Of a stretch of DNA of 64,000 nucleotides, positions 9,259 to 18,837 are shown one piece after another. The stretch spans positions 1 through 64,000 of the forward strand of contig CAWFKS010000017.1 in the NCBI GenBank assembly GCA_963816435.1. The letters run 5' to 3'. The notes beneath the pieces are model-generated. The model was not told the DNA's origin and ran no database searches. It saw only the letters and a list, made by a program, of their open reading frames with translations. How positions within the stretch are numbered: position 1 is the first letter of the stretch; the number at the start of each line of letters is the position of its first letter. Source of the DNA: CAWFKS01 sp963816435. Lineage in GTDB: Bacteria; Pseudomonadota; Alphaproteobacteria; Rhizobiales; Rhizobiaceae. The translations under genes and the position numbers were made by a program.

Positions 9259-10239
9259 TCATTCGCCGAGCATCTGCTCGAGCTGCTTGTGCAGGTCGGC
9301 GTAGCCGAGCTGCTCGTAGACGACCTCGGTCGCCTTCTTGAACGGCGCGACGTCGATGTGGGCGACCTGCATGCCCTTTTCCTTCAGGTCCGACTCGATC
9401 TTGTCGAGTGAGTCCTGCGTGCCGTGCGAGGCGATGTCGCCGGCCTTGAGCGCCTGGTCCTTCAGCATCTTCTGCATGTCCTCCGGCAGGCCGTTGAACC
9501 AGCCGCCGCTGGTGACCAGACCGGTGATCAGGTTGATGTGATGCGTGAAGGTGAGGTTCTTGGTCACCTCGTAGAGCTTGGAGCCGTAGGCGGCGGGAAG
9601 TTGCGCCTCGACGGCGTCGATGGTGTTGGTCTGCAGCGCCGAGTAGACGTCGGTCCAGCCCATCGGCGTCGGCGTCGCGCCCATCGCCTTGATCGTGTTC
9701 ACCCAGACCGGAGCGCCCGGCGTGCGCATGCGCACCCCGCTCAGGTCCTCCGGCTTCTCGATCGGCTTGTTGGTCCAAAGCTGGCGTTCGCCCTGCCACC
9801 AGTTGAACGACAGGATCTGCAGGCCGGAACTCTTGTTGAGCTCGTCGGCCCATTTCCAGAACAGGTCGGAGGTCACGACCTTGCGGATGCCGTCGTAGCC
9901 CGACGCGAGATAGGGCGCGCCGAGAATGCCGAGCTCTTTCTGGTAGACGGCAAGCCGCCCGCCGTCGACGACGACCGCGACCGGAGCGCCGGAGCGGGCC
10001 TGTTCCAGCACGTCCTCGTCGGGACCGAGCTGGGAATTCGGGAAGAGCTTGATCTCCATCTTGCCGCCGGAGGCTTCGGCGACGCCGTCGCGGAAGGCTT
10101 CGAGCCCCTTGTAGAGCGGATCGGAGGTGGTGAGCGCGGTGTTGACGCTGAGCGTATAGTCGGCTGCCCAGACGGACTGGGCGAAGGCGACGGACACGAT
10201 TGCCGATGCGGCGAGCATGCCGAGGGATTTCAGCTTCAT
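9259..10239 (-). CDS. TRAP solute-binding protein (DctP family), hexuronate operon
   Basis: A 326-residue periplasmic receptor. The N-terminal signal peptide MKLKSLGMLAASAIVSVAFA probably ends at VWA before ADYTL. The DctP fold is shown by SQLGPDEDVLEQARSGA, by the ligand-carboxylate arginine region RMRTPGAPVWVN, and by MGWTDVYSALQTNTIDAVEAQ. It is the first gene of the operon and is read away from the divergent GntR regulator at 10314. Neighbouring uxuA and uxaC suggest hexuronate ligands. The sequence alone cannot separate glucuronate from galacturonate. Confidence 0.9.
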   Translation of the reverse strand: MKLKSLGMLAASAIVSVAFAQSVWAADYTLSVNTALTTSDPLYKGLEAFRDGVAEASGGKMEIKLFPNSQLGPDEDVLEQARSGAPVAVVVDGGRLAVYQKELGILGAPYLASGYDGIRKVVTSDLFWKWADELNKSSGLQILSFNWWQGERQLWTNKPIEKPEDLSGVRMRTPGAPVWVNTIKAMGATPTPMGWTDVYSALQTNTIDAVEAQLPAAYGSKLYEVTKNLTFTHHINLITGLVTSGGWFNGLPEDMQKMLKDQALKAGDIASHGTQDSLDKIESDLKEKGMQVAHIDVAPFKKATEVVYEQLGYADLHKQLEQMLGE

Positions 10240-10313
10240 GATTTCCTCCCTAAGACTGAAATGAACTGTTCCTCTTGCTTGTATGGTAGTATGGTAGATC
10301 GAAGGGAGTCAAC
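10240..10313. promoter_or_regulatory. Divergent control region of the hexuronate operon with tandem octamer
   Basis: This 74-base spacer separates the TRAP operon from its divergent GntR regulator. It is AT-richer than its surroundings and contains TATGGTAG twice in tandem at 10282-10297. This is a plausible operator for the FCD-type GntR protein, although such proteins more often use inverted repeats. Ribosome-binding sequences lie at both edges (AGGGAGG for the TRAP side, AAGGGAG for the regulator). No convincing -35/-10 pair was assigned. Confidence 0.45.
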
Positions 10314-11024
10314 ATGAACCTCACGCTGCGCCTCGACAACGCCACGCCCGCGCCGGCGGCCGCACGCCAGCCGACGGTTGCGGCGCGGGTGTTCGACGTG
10401 CTGCGCCAGGCGATCGTGCAGCTGCAGGTGCGGCCCGGCCACCTCCTGTCTGAGGCCGACATCGCCAAGCAGCTCGGCGTGTCGCGCCAGCCGGTGCGCG
10501 AGGCCTTCATCAAGCTGGCCGAGGCGCGGCTGGTGGAGATCAGGCCGCAGCGCGGCACGCTGGTGCTGCTGATCTCGCGCCGCGACGTCGAGAATGCGCG
10601 CTTCCTGCGCGAGGCGATCGAGGTGGCGATCGCACGCAAGGCGGCCGAGGAGATCGGCGAGGACGATCTGGCGACGATGCGCGAGCTGCTGGCAACCCAG
10701 CGCGACGCGCAGGCGCGCGGCGACGTCGGCGCCTTCATGCGGGCCGACGATGCCTACCATTTGGCAATCGCGCGCAGCGCCGACTGCGAATATGCCTGGC
10801 GCGTGCTGGAGGGCCTGAAGGTGCAGTTCGACCGTGTGCGCTACCTTTCGATGCCGCTCGCCACGCCCGTGGACACGCTGATCGGCCAGCACCAGCGGGT
10901 CTACGACGCGCTCGCCGCCCACGAACCCGACGCCGCCGAGGCGGCCATGCGCGAGCACCTGTCGGAAGTTCTGAAGTCGCTGCCGAAGATCGCCGCCGCC
11001 AATCCCGACCTTTTCGTCGACTGA
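10314..11024 (+). CDS. GntR-family regulator, FCD (FadR/UxuR-like) subgroup
   Basis: A 236-residue transcription factor. The winged HTH at about residues 22-85 contains the classic LSEADIAKQLGVSRQPVREA. The FCD effector domain follows, with its metal-type residues in DDAYHLAIA, IGQHQRVYDAL and MREHLSEVL. Divergent placement next to the TRAP-uxuA-uxaC operon suggests that it represses uptake and breakdown of hexuronates until a pathway intermediate binds. It may also be read together with the kinase genes downstream, after an 84-base gap. Confidence 0.88.
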   Translation: MNLTLRLDNATPAPAAARQPTVAARVFDVLRQAIVQLQVRPGHLLSEADIAKQLGVSRQPVREAFIKLAEARLVEIRPQRGTLVLLISRRDVENARFLREAIEVAIARKAAEEIGEDDLATMRELLATQRDAQARGDVGAFMRADDAYHLAIARSADCEYAWRVLEGLKVQFDRVRYLSMPLATPVDTLIGQHQRVYDALAAHEPDAAEAAMREHLSEVLKSLPKIAAANPDLFVD

Positions 11025-11108
11025 GCTTTCTTCCTACCCCTGCCACCGGTTTGCCCGCCGTCCCGTCCTGTTCTACTGGATGACGACGGGAATCGGGACG
11101 CGGATCGC

Positions 11109-12016
11109 ATGGACCTCCTGCTTGGCATCGACGGCGGCGGCAGCAACTGCCGGGCGGCACTGGCCACCGCCGACGGACGCGTCCTCGGCCGCGGCCGCAG
11201 CGGGCCATCCAACATCGTCACCGACATGGACGGCGCACTGGCGAGCATCCTCGAAGCGACGCGGCTTGCCTTCGCCGATGCCGGGTGCGACCCGGCCGAC
11301 GCCGGTTCGGCCGGCGCGGTGCTGGGACTGGCCGGCGCCAACATCCCGGGCGTCGGCGATCGGCTGAAGGCGAAGCTGCCGTTTGCCGAGTGCCACATCG
11401 TTTCGGACGCGCTGATCGCGCTGCACGGTGCGCTCGGCGAGCACGACGGCGCCATCGCCATTCTCGGCACCGGCTCGGTCTTCATGTCGCGGCACGGCAG
11501 CGCGACCCGGATGATCGGCGGCTGGGGCTTCTTCCTGAGCGATCTGGGCGGCGGTGCACGGCTCGGCCGCGACGCGCTGGAGGAGACGCTGCTCGCCCAT
11601 GACGGCATCCACGCCCCCTCCCCGCTGACGCAGGCGGTGATGGAGAGGTTTCAACGGCAGCCGGAGCGACTGGTGACCTTCGCACCGACCGCCCGGCCGG
11701 TGGATTACGGCGGCTTCGCACCGCTGGTCTTCGAGCATGCCGACAACGGCGACGCGACGGCGATGCGGCTCGCCCGCCGCGCCGCGGCAAGCGTCGACGA
11801 GGCGCTCTCGGCACTCGCGCTCGCAAGACGGCGACAGGCTGTCGCTGGTCGGCGGCATGGCCGACAGGATCGCGCCGCTGCTGTCGCCGCGCTTTGCCGC
11901 CATGCTGGCGCCGCCCATCCAGGACGCGCTGGGCGGGGCGGTGGCGATGGCGGCGAAGGCTTTCGGCGAGGAACGCAAAGATGCCGGCCGGCGGAGGGCG
12001 ACAGGCCGGCAATTGA
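11109..12016 (+). CDS. BadF/BadG/NagK-type ATPase, probable (N-acetyl)glucosamine kinase (frame-broken)
   Basis: About 300 residues of the actin-like ASKHA fold. DGGGSNCRAAL near the start is the phosphate-1 loop, GLAGANIPGV and VSDALIALHGA form the middle, and AILGTGSVFMSRHG with GGWGFFLSDLGGGARLG matches glucosamine and N-acetylglucosamine kinases of the BadF/BadG family. LSLVGGMADRIAPLLSPRF closes the fold. A one-base excess near 11825 (TCG[C]AAG) shifts the frame, and the shifted frame then reads without a stop into glpK. A second extra base before 12014 would bring the TGA at 12014-12016 into frame, and I take that as the natural end. Substrate is inferred from family only. Confidence 0.72.
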
Positions 12017-12030
12017 CGAGAGGGAGGAAC

Positions 12031-13533
12031 ATGAAGGGCGGCCACATACTGGCGATCGATCAGGGCACGACCTCGTCGCGCGCCATCGTCTTCGACGGCG
12101 CGATGAAGATCGTCTCCGTCGCGCAGCAGGAATTCACGCAGCATTTTCCGCATTCCGGCTGGGTCGAGCACGATGCCGAGGAAATCTGGCAGAGCGTGCT
12201 GAAGACCACGCGCGACGCCATCGCCAGGGCGGGGCTTCACCCCTCCGACATCGCCGCGATCGGCATCACCAACCAGCGCGAGACGGTGGTCGCCTGGGAA
12301 CGCGCCACAGGGCAGCCCGTCGGCAGGGCGATCGTCTGGCAGGACCGCCGCACCGCCGAACTCTGCGAAGCTCTGAAGGCACGCGACCTGGAGCCGCTGT
12401 TCACCGAGCGCACCGGACTGCTGCTCGACCCGTATTTCTCGGGCACCAAGCTCGCCTGGATGCTCGACAATTTCGACGGCCTGCGCGCCCGGGCCGAAGC
12501 CGGCGAGATATGCTTCGGCACCGTCGATTCCTGGCTGATCTTCAGGCTCACCGACGGAAAGAGCCACGTCACGGACGCGACCAACGCCTGCCGCACCCTG
12601 CTCTACGACATCGCCGAGAACCGCTGGGACCCCGAGCTTCTGGAAATCCTCGGCGTGCCGGAAAAGATGCTGCCGCAGGTGAAGGACTGCGCCGCCGAGT
12701 TCGGCACGACCGACCGCGATGTTCTCGGCGCCGCCATTCCCATCCTCGGCGTTGCCGGCGACCAGCAGGCGGCGACCATCGGCAATGCCTGCTTTTCGCC
12801 CGGCATGGTGAAATCGACCTACGGCACCGGCTGCTTCGCCGTGCTCAACACCGGCGCCGAGCGCATTCCCTCGAAGAACCGTCTGCTGACGACCATCGCC
12901 TACCGGCTGGACGGCGAGACCACCTACGCGCTGGAAGGCTCGATCTTCGTGGCGGGTGCGGCCGTGCAATGGTTGCGCGACGGGCTCGGCATCATCGGCA
13001 AGGCGTCCGATTCCGGCCATCTCGCCGCGCAGGCCGATCCGGGCCAGCACGTCTACCTGGTGCCGGCGTTCACCGGGCTCGGCGCTCCGCACTGGGATGC
13101 GCACGCGCGCGGAGCGATCTTCGGGCTGACGCGCAATTCCGGGCCGGCAGAACTTGCACGCGCCGCGCTCGAAAGCGTCGCCTACCAGACGCTCGACCTG
13201 GTGGAGGCGATGCGCGGCGACTGGGCCGCGTCACCCGACGACACGGTGCTGAGGGTCGACGGCGGCATGGTCGCTTCCGACTGGGCCATGCAGCGGCTGG
13301 CCGACATACTGGCCGCCCCCGTCGACCGGCCGCAGATCATGGAGACGACGGCGCTGGGCGCAGCCTGGCTGGCCGGCATGAAGGCCGGCGTGTGGCCCGG
13401 CATGGACGAGTTCGCCGCAAGCTGGTCACTTGACCGCCGCTTCGAGCCGGACATGGACGAGGCGGCGCGCAAGGCGGCCATCGACGGCTGGCACGACGCG
13501 GTGCGGCGGACGCTGACCGTCCCTGCCCCTTGA
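12031..13533 (+). CDS. glpK: Glycerol kinase
   Basis: A 500-residue FGGY kinase phosphorylating glycerol to glycerol-3-phosphate. Motifs are DQGTTSSRAIVFD at residues 9-21, GITNQRETVVAWE, IVWQDRRTAELC, DPYFSGTKLAWML, GVAGDQQAATIG, YGTGCFAVLNTG, VPAFTGLGAPHWD and DGGMVASDWAMQ. All are typical of true glycerol kinases. The gene is intact. The ATG at 12031 follows GGGAGG. There is no glycerol uptake or GlpD gene nearby. It sits behind a BadF-type kinase and converges on the iron alcohol dehydrogenase gene 12 bases later. A different polyol substrate cannot be excluded, but the sequence is strongly GlpK-like. Confidence 0.92.
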   Translation: MKGGHILAIDQGTTSSRAIVFDGAMKIVSVAQQEFTQHFPHSGWVEHDAEEIWQSVLKTTRDAIARAGLHPSDIAAIGITNQRETVVAWERATGQPVGRAIVWQDRRTAELCEALKARDLEPLFTERTGLLLDPYFSGTKLAWMLDNFDGLRARAEAGEICFGTVDSWLIFRLTDGKSHVTDATNACRTLLYDIAENRWDPELLEILGVPEKMLPQVKDCAAEFGTTDRDVLGAAIPILGVAGDQQAATIGNACFSPGMVKSTYGTGCFAVLNTGAERIPSKNRLLTTIAYRLDGETTYALEGSIFVAGAAVQWLRDGLGIIGKASDSGHLAAQADPGQHVYLVPAFTGLGAPHWDAHARGAIFGLTRNSGPAELARAALESVAYQTLDLVEAMRGDWAASPDDTVLRVDGGMVASDWAMQRLADILAAPVDRPQIMETTALGAAWLAGMKAGVWPGMDEFAASWSLDRRFEPDMDEAARKAAIDGWHDAVRRTLTVPAP

Positions 13534-13545
13534 GAAAAACGGCGC

Positions 13546-14719
13546 TCAGCCCTTCCCCGCCAGCGCCGCCTCGAGCAGTTTCAGCACGCCGTCCCTGGTC
13601 AGCTCGATCGGATTGCCGCCGGCGGTCGGGTCGACGATCGCCATTTCCGCGATCAGGTTCTTGCGTTCCGCGTCCATCGACAGGCCGGGGATCAGCCCCG
13701 GCAGGTCGTTCGGCACGTTGAGCTCACCGCCGCAGCTTCATGATCGCCGCGAAGAAGCCGTCGAAGCCGCCCTCGATGCCGCAATAGGCGGCAAGCCGCG
13801 CGATCCTGTCCTCGATCGCGGCGCGGTTGAAGGACAGCACATAGGGCATGAAGACGGCGTTGGTCATGCCGTGATGGCTGTCGTAGAGCGCGCCGATCGG
13901 ATGCGACAGCGAGTGGATGGCGCCGAGCCCTTTCTGGAAGGCGACCGCGCCCATCGCGGCGGCGGCCATCATGTTGGCCCGCGCTTCGATGTCGCTGCCG
14001 TTGGCGAACGCCTTCGGCAGGTTTTCGAGCGCCAGCCGCGTGCCCTCGGCCGCAATACCCGCCGCCATCGGGTGGTAGTACGGCGCGCAATACGCCTCGA
14101 GACAGTGCGCCAGCGCATCCATGCCGGTTCCGGCGGTGATGACAGGCGGCATGCCGACCGTCAGCTCGGGATCGGCGATGACGGTGACCGGCAGAATCTT
14201 GGGGTGGAAGATCACCTTCTTGGTGTGCGTCGCCTCGTTGGTGATGACCCCGGCGCGGCCGACCTCCGAGCCGGTGCCGGCGGTGGTCGGCACGGCGATG
14301 ATCGGCGCGATGCCGTCGGCATTGGCGCGCGTCCACCAGTCGCCGACATCCTCGAAATCCCAAACCGGCCGCGTCTGTGCCTGCTGGAAGGCGATCAGCT
14401 TGCCGAGGTCGAGCGCGGAGCCACCGCCGAACGCGATGACGCCGTCATGGCCCCCGGCGCGATAGGCAGCGATGCCGGCGGCAAGGTTGGACTCCACCGG
14501 GTTCGGCTTGACGTCCGAGAACACGCCGTGCGCGACGCCTGCCCCGTCGAGCAGCTTCAGCGTGTCGGCGACGACCGGCAGCTTCGCCAGGCCGGGATCG
14601 GTGACGAAGAGCGGCTTTTCGATTCCGGCCGCCTTCAGCGCGGCCGGCAGCTCGGCGATACGGCCGGGGCCGAACAGGATACGGGTGGGGAAGGACCAGT
14701 TGGCGGTGAGATTGGTCAT
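13546..14719 (-). CDS. Iron-containing alcohol dehydrogenase (frame-broken)
   Basis: A group III NAD(P)-dependent alcohol dehydrogenase of about 390 residues. Cofactor motif GGGSALDLGKL lies near residue 97, PTTAGTGSEVGRAGVI near 139, and the iron site is carried by GMDALAHCLEAY plus HPIGALYDSHHGMTNAV. One extra base near 13734 splits off the last 60 residues; the corrected tail ends in LLEAALAGKG at 13546. The start is placed at MTNLTANW (14719). It is the last gene of the TRAP-GS-ALDH-ADH operon. It could oxidise an amino alcohol or its gamma-glutamyl derivative, or handle lactaldehyde or butanol-like compounds; the first idea is inference from neighbours. Confidence 0.85.
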
Positions 14720-14840
14720 CTGGAAGTGCTTTCGTGTGTTGGTCTCTCGCGCCCCCACCAGCCTCGAACGCTTCGACTCCTCACTCTCGGGGGAGGCGAA
14801 GCTTCATGGTGGAAGGGTCGCAGATGGTATCGCCCGGGCC

Positions 14841-16224
14841 TCAGATCTTCTCCCTGAGGTGGTAGCTCTTGGGATGCGTCAGGTTGTGGTAGCCGACGAT
14901 GCCCATGGCGCCGCCCTTGCCGGTGTCCTTGACGCCGGTCCACACCAGGCCGGGGTCGACATAGTCGCAGCGGTTCATGAACACCGTGCCGGTCTCGACG
15001 CGGTCGCCGATGGCGGCGGCATGGTCGGTGTCGGTGGTCCAGATCGAGGCGGTGAGCCCGTACGGGCTGTCGTTCATCAGCGAGATCGCCTCCTCGTCGT
15101 CGCGCACCTTCATGATGCCGACGATCGGCCCGAAGCTCTCCTCGCGCATGACGCTCATCTGGTGGTTGACGTCGGTCAGCACCTCGGGCGCAAGGTAGGG
15201 CGAACCCTCGCGGTCGCCCTCGACCTTCATGCCGATATTCGCCTTGGCACCCTTGCGCAGCGCCTCGGCCTTCTGCTCGCGGATGCCGTCGGCGAAGCGC
15301 GCCTGCGCCATCGGCCCCATGGTCGTGGCCTCGTCGAGCGGGTTGCCGACGACATAGTTCTTCGTCTCGGCCACGAAGCCCTCGACGAACTCGTCATAGA
15401 CCTTCTCGTGGACGTAGACGCGCTCGATGCCGCAGCAGCACTGGCCCGAATTGTAGAAGGCGCCGTCAACGAGGTTGGCGATGGCGTGGTCCATCTTGGC
15501 GTCCGGCAGCACGTAGGCCGGATCCTTGCCGCCGAGCTCCAGCCCGAGCGACATGAAGGTGCCGGCCGCCGCCTTTTCGATGGCGCGCCCGCCGGCGACG
15601 GAGCCGGTGAAGTTGCAATGGTCGACCTTGCCGGACCCCAGCAGCTTTTCCGTCTGGCCGTGGCTCATCACCAGGTTCTGGAAGAGCCCCTTGGGCAGCC
15701 CGGCCTTGTCGAAGGCCTTCTGGAAGCGCTCGCCGACCAGCAGCGTCTGCGAGGCGTGCTTGAGGATCAGCGAATTGCCGGCCATCAGCGCCGGCACGAT
15801 CGAGTTGACCGCGGTCAGATACGGGTAGTTCCACGGCGCGATGGTGAAGACGACGCCGAGCGGCTCGCGCCTGATGTAGCGGCGGAAGCCCGGCCTGTCC
15901 TCGGGATAGAACGGCTTCAAGCGCCTCTTCGGCGAGGTCGACCATGTAGCGCGTGCGCTCTTCCACGCCGCCCTTCTCGCCGCCGTAGCGCACCGGCCGG
16001 CCCATCTGCCAGGCGAGTTCCGGCACGATCTCGTCGTTCATGGCGAGCATGGCGTCGAGGAAGCCGAGCAGGAACTTTCCGCGCTCGGCGATCGACACGC
16101 CCGCCCATTCGAGCTGCGCGGCCTTGGCGCGGCCGACGGCGGCCTCGATCTCCTGTTCGGTGGCGACCTGCCGCTCGGCATAGATCGAGCCGTCGACCGG
16201 TGACTTAAGCTTGATGGTTTCCAA
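14841..16224 (-). CDS. NAD(P)-dependent aldehyde dehydrogenase (frame-broken, TTG start)
   Basis: About 460 residues of the ALDH superfamily, oxidising an aldehyde to its acid. Visible are FTIAPWNYPYLTAVN, NFTGSVAGG, the catalytic glutamate in LELGGKDPAYV and the catalytic cysteine within SGQCCCGIERV. EESFGPIVGIM is the C-terminal signature. A one-base excess near 15920 (context GCGCT[T]GAAG on the coding strand) breaks the frame. The likely start is TTG at 16224, preceded by GGAGG with five-base spacing and followed by ETIKLKSPVDGS. Between a glutamine-synthetase-like ligase and an alcohol dehydrogenase it may act on a gamma-glutamyl aldehyde, comparable to PuuC. This is inference. Confidence 0.86.
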
Positions 16225-16285
16225 TTCTGCCTCCGATGTGTTGGCGGGAGAGCGCCGGAAAATGTGGCCGCGATCTTCCCCCCGC

Positions 16286-17653
16286 TCAGGCCCTCTCGAA
16301 ACCGCGCGCCACTTCCCAGTCGGTGACGACACGGTCGAACTCCTCCTGCTCCCATTCCGCGGCGCGCGTGTAGTGGTCGATCACGTCGTCGCCCATCGCG
16401 GCACGCAGCATCTTCGATTTGCGCAGGGTCTGGGTGGCATCCCGCAGCGTCCGCGGGACCTCAGGCGTCCTGCGCGTCTCGTAGACGTCGCCCTTCGTCG
16501 GCGGCGCCAGTTCCAGCTTGTCCTCGATGCCCTTGAGCCCCGCGGCGAGCTGCGCTGCCAGCGCCAGATAGGGGTTGAGATCGGAGCCGCCGATGCGGCA
16601 CTCGATCCTGACGGCCTTTGTGCCGTCGCCGCACAGGCGGAAGCCGGCCGTGCGGTTGTCGATCGACCATACCGAGCGGGTCGGCGCGAAGGTGCCCTTC
16701 ATGAAGCGCTTGTAGCTGTTGACGTAGGGCGCCATGAAATAGGTGTAGTCCGGCGCGTAGGCGATCAGCCCTGCGACGTAGCGGCACATGAGTGTCGACA
16801 TGCCGAGTTCGCCGGACTTGTCGTAGAAGGCGTTGTTTCCTTTCGCGTCGGCCAGCGACTGGTGGACGTGCGAGGAACTGCCGACGCGCCGGTGGTCCCA
16901 CTTGGGCATGAAGCTCGCCGCATGGCCCTGCTGCCAGGCGATCTCCTTGGTCGCGTGCTTGGCGATCGTATGGTGGTCGGCGGTGTCGAGAGCAGGCGCG
17001 TAGCGGATGTTCAGTTCTTCCTGGCCCGCTTCCGCCTCACCCTTGGAATTCTCGACGGGTATGCCGGCGGCGACGAGGTGGTTGCGCAGCGGCCGCATCA
17101 CCGCCTCTTCCTTGGTCGTCTGCAGGATGTGGTAGTCTTCGTTGTAGCCGCTGATCGGCTGAAGGTCGCGATAGCCCGACTTGCGGAGTTCCTCGAAGCT
17201 CTTCTCGAACAGGAAGAACTCCAGTTCGCTGGCCATCATCGGTGTCAGGCCCAGTTCATTGAAACGGGCGATCTGGCGCTTGAGCACGGCGCGCGGCGAA
17301 TGCGGCACGGGCTCGTGGCTGTGGTGGTCGAGCACGTCGCACAGCACCATGGCGGTGCCTTCGAGCCACGGCACGCGCCGCAGTGTCGAAAGGTCCGGCT
17401 TCAGCACGTAGTCGCCGTAGCCCTGCCGCCAGCTCGTCGAGGCGTAACCCTCCGGCGTGGCCATTTCGAGGTCCGTCGCCAGCAGGTAGTTGCAGCAATG
17501 CGTTTCCTCGTATGCGCTTTCGACGAAATGACCGGCGGTGAAGCGCTTGCCCATCAGGCGGCCCTGCATGTCGACCATGCAGACGAGGACGGTGTCGATC
17601 GCACCGTTCTCGACATCGCTTTTCAACTGTTCGAACGACAGGTTTCCCGCCAT
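16286..17653 (-). CDS. Glutamine-synthetase-like ligase (probable gamma-glutamyl-amine synthetase)
   Basis: A 455-residue class I glutamine synthetase fold, joining the gamma-carboxylate of glutamate to an amine using ATP. Metal and substrate residues are conserved: SELEFFLFEKS, the EAEAGQEELNIRYAP segment, GSSSHVHQSL, NSYKRFM and RIECRIGGSDLNPYLALAA. The operon holds a TRAP transporter, alcohol and aldehyde dehydrogenases and a glutamyl-amide-type hydrolase, and lacks glnB or glnK. This favours a catabolic enzyme like PuuA, IpuC or GlnA4 over housekeeping GlnA. The start at MAGNLSF (17653) follows AAGGA. The amine substrate is not readable from the sequence. Confidence 0.85.
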   Translation of the reverse strand: MAGNLSFEQLKSDVENGAIDTVLVCMVDMQGRLMGKRFTAGHFVESAYEETHCCNYLLATDLEMATPEGYASTSWRQGYGDYVLKPDLSTLRRVPWLEGTAMVLCDVLDHHSHEPVPHSPRAVLKRQIARFNELGLTPMMASELEFFLFEKSFEELRKSGYRDLQPISGYNEDYHILQTTKEEAVMRPLRNHLVAAGIPVENSKGEAEAGQEELNIRYAPALDTADHHTIAKHATKEIAWQQGHAASFMPKWDHRRVGSSSHVHQSLADAKGNNAFYDKSGELGMSTLMCRYVAGLIAYAPDYTYFMAPYVNSYKRFMKGTFAPTRSVWSIDNRTAGFRLCGDGTKAVRIECRIGGSDLNPYLALAAQLAAGLKGIEDKLELAPPTKGDVYETRRTPEVPRTLRDATQTLRKSKMLRAAMGDDVIDHYTRAAEWEQEEFDRVVTDWEVARGFERA

Positions 17654-17676
17654 TGCATGTTCCTTGATCGCACAGA

Positions 17677-17698
17677 GCCCCGGCATTGCTGCCGGGGC
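17677..17698 (-). other. Intercistronic hairpin between TRAP binding protein and GS-like gene
   Basis: A perfect nine-pair stem, GCCCCGGCA/TGCCGGGGC, with a four-base loop lies between the solute-binding gene stop (17727) and the GS-like start (17653). On the coding (minus) strand no T-run follows, so it is unlikely to end transcription. Such hairpins often protect the upstream message and give the binding protein higher expression than the downstream enzymes. Confidence 0.6.
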
Positions 17699-17726
17699 GT
17701 TTTATCGTAGCACCTGATCGCGGGGA

Positions 17727-18768
17727 TCAGCTGTAGCGGTAAGGCTTGCCCGCCCGCTGCATCGTCTCGTTGTAGGACTTGAAGATGCCCACCACCTTGG
17801 CCTTCAGTTCGCTCTCGGCGGCGATCTCGTCCCAGAACTTGTGCGCCTCGTCCTCGACCTTGGCCCACTCGTCCTCGGGTATGGTCGTCGACTTCAGCTT
17901 GTCCTTGTTGACGCGCAGGTCCGCCTCGCCGTTCCAGGACCAGGTACTGGCGGTGATAATGCGAGGAATTGAAGCAAACTTCCATCAGCGTCTTGAGGTG
18001 GTCGGGCACCTCGTTCCAGCGGTCCATGTTGGCGAAGAAGTGCCCGATCCAGGCGCCGGAGATGTTGTTGGTCAGGAAGTACTCGGTGACGTTCGCCCAG
18101 CCGGACGTGTAGTCCTCGGTAATGCCCGACCACGCGATGCCGTCAAGCTCGCCGGTCTGCAGGGCGACCTCGGCGTCCTCCCACGGCAGCGTCACCGGGA
18201 TCACGCCGAAGCGTGACAGGAAGCGGCCGGCCGTCGGGAAGGTGAAGATGCGCAGGCCCTCGAGATCCTTCAGCGACGTGATCGGCTTGTGGGTTGCGAA
18301 GTTGCACGGGTCCCACGAGCCGGCCGAGATGTGCTTCACGCCGACCTTGGCGTATTCGTCCTTCCAGATCTCGTCGAGACCCCAGTGGTGGAAGATGGCC
18401 GGCACGTCGAGCGAATAGCGCAGGCCGAGCGGGAAGTAGCCGCCGAACACGGTCACCTCGGTCGGCGAGGCCATCGAATCGTCGTCCGACTGAACGGCGT
18501 CGATCGTGCCCTTCTGCATGGCGCGGAAGAGTTCGCCGGTCGGCACGAGCTGGTCGGCGTAGAACAGCTCGATCTCCATCTGGCCCTTGGCGATCTCGTT
18601 GAACTGGGCGATGCACTTGTTGACGACCTGCTCTGCCAGCGCCGGGCCGGCATAGGTCTGCATGCGCCACTTGATCGGCGCCGACTGCGCGTGCACGGCC
18701 GGGGCAGCCAGCGTAGCGGCGCCGCCGACGGCGCCGGTCTTGAGAAACGTGCGTCTGGTCTGTTTCAT
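17727..18768 (-). CDS. TRAP solute-binding protein, FcbT1-like (frame-broken)
   Basis: Periplasmic receptor of about 346 residues. It has a twin-arginine signal (TRRTFLKTGAVGG) followed by AVHAQS, so it is probably exported folded. Family marks are KWRMQTYAGPALAE, FYADQLVPTGELFRAMQKGT, IDAVQSDDDSMASPTEVTVF, AGSWDPCNFATHKPI, LPWEDAEVALQTGELDGIAW and NNISGAWIGHFFANMDRW. These match the TRAP branch annotated for mannitol/chloroaromatic-type compounds. One extra base near 17943 (TAC[C]TGG on the coding strand) shifts the C-terminus; the corrected end reads QRAGKPYRYS. The ligand is unknown; the downstream enzymes suggest an amine or amino alcohol. Confidence 0.85.
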
Positions 18769-18837
18769 CGTCGTGGTTCCTTCTGGTCCTCTGGCGGGTT
18801 CATGGCGGAGGCGGTTGGGCCGCCCCTCATGTTTTTG

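Noticed and set aside
13613..14857. Plus-strand frame of 414 codons opposite the iron alcohol dehydrogenase
   Set aside because: Antisense shadow. No domain, no ribosome site, and the opposite strand carries the conserved dehydrogenase motifs.
17677..17704. Rho-independent terminator with GTTTTA tail
   Set aside because: The T-run is on the plus strand, where no gene ends; both flanking genes are on the minus strand, where no T-run follows the stem.
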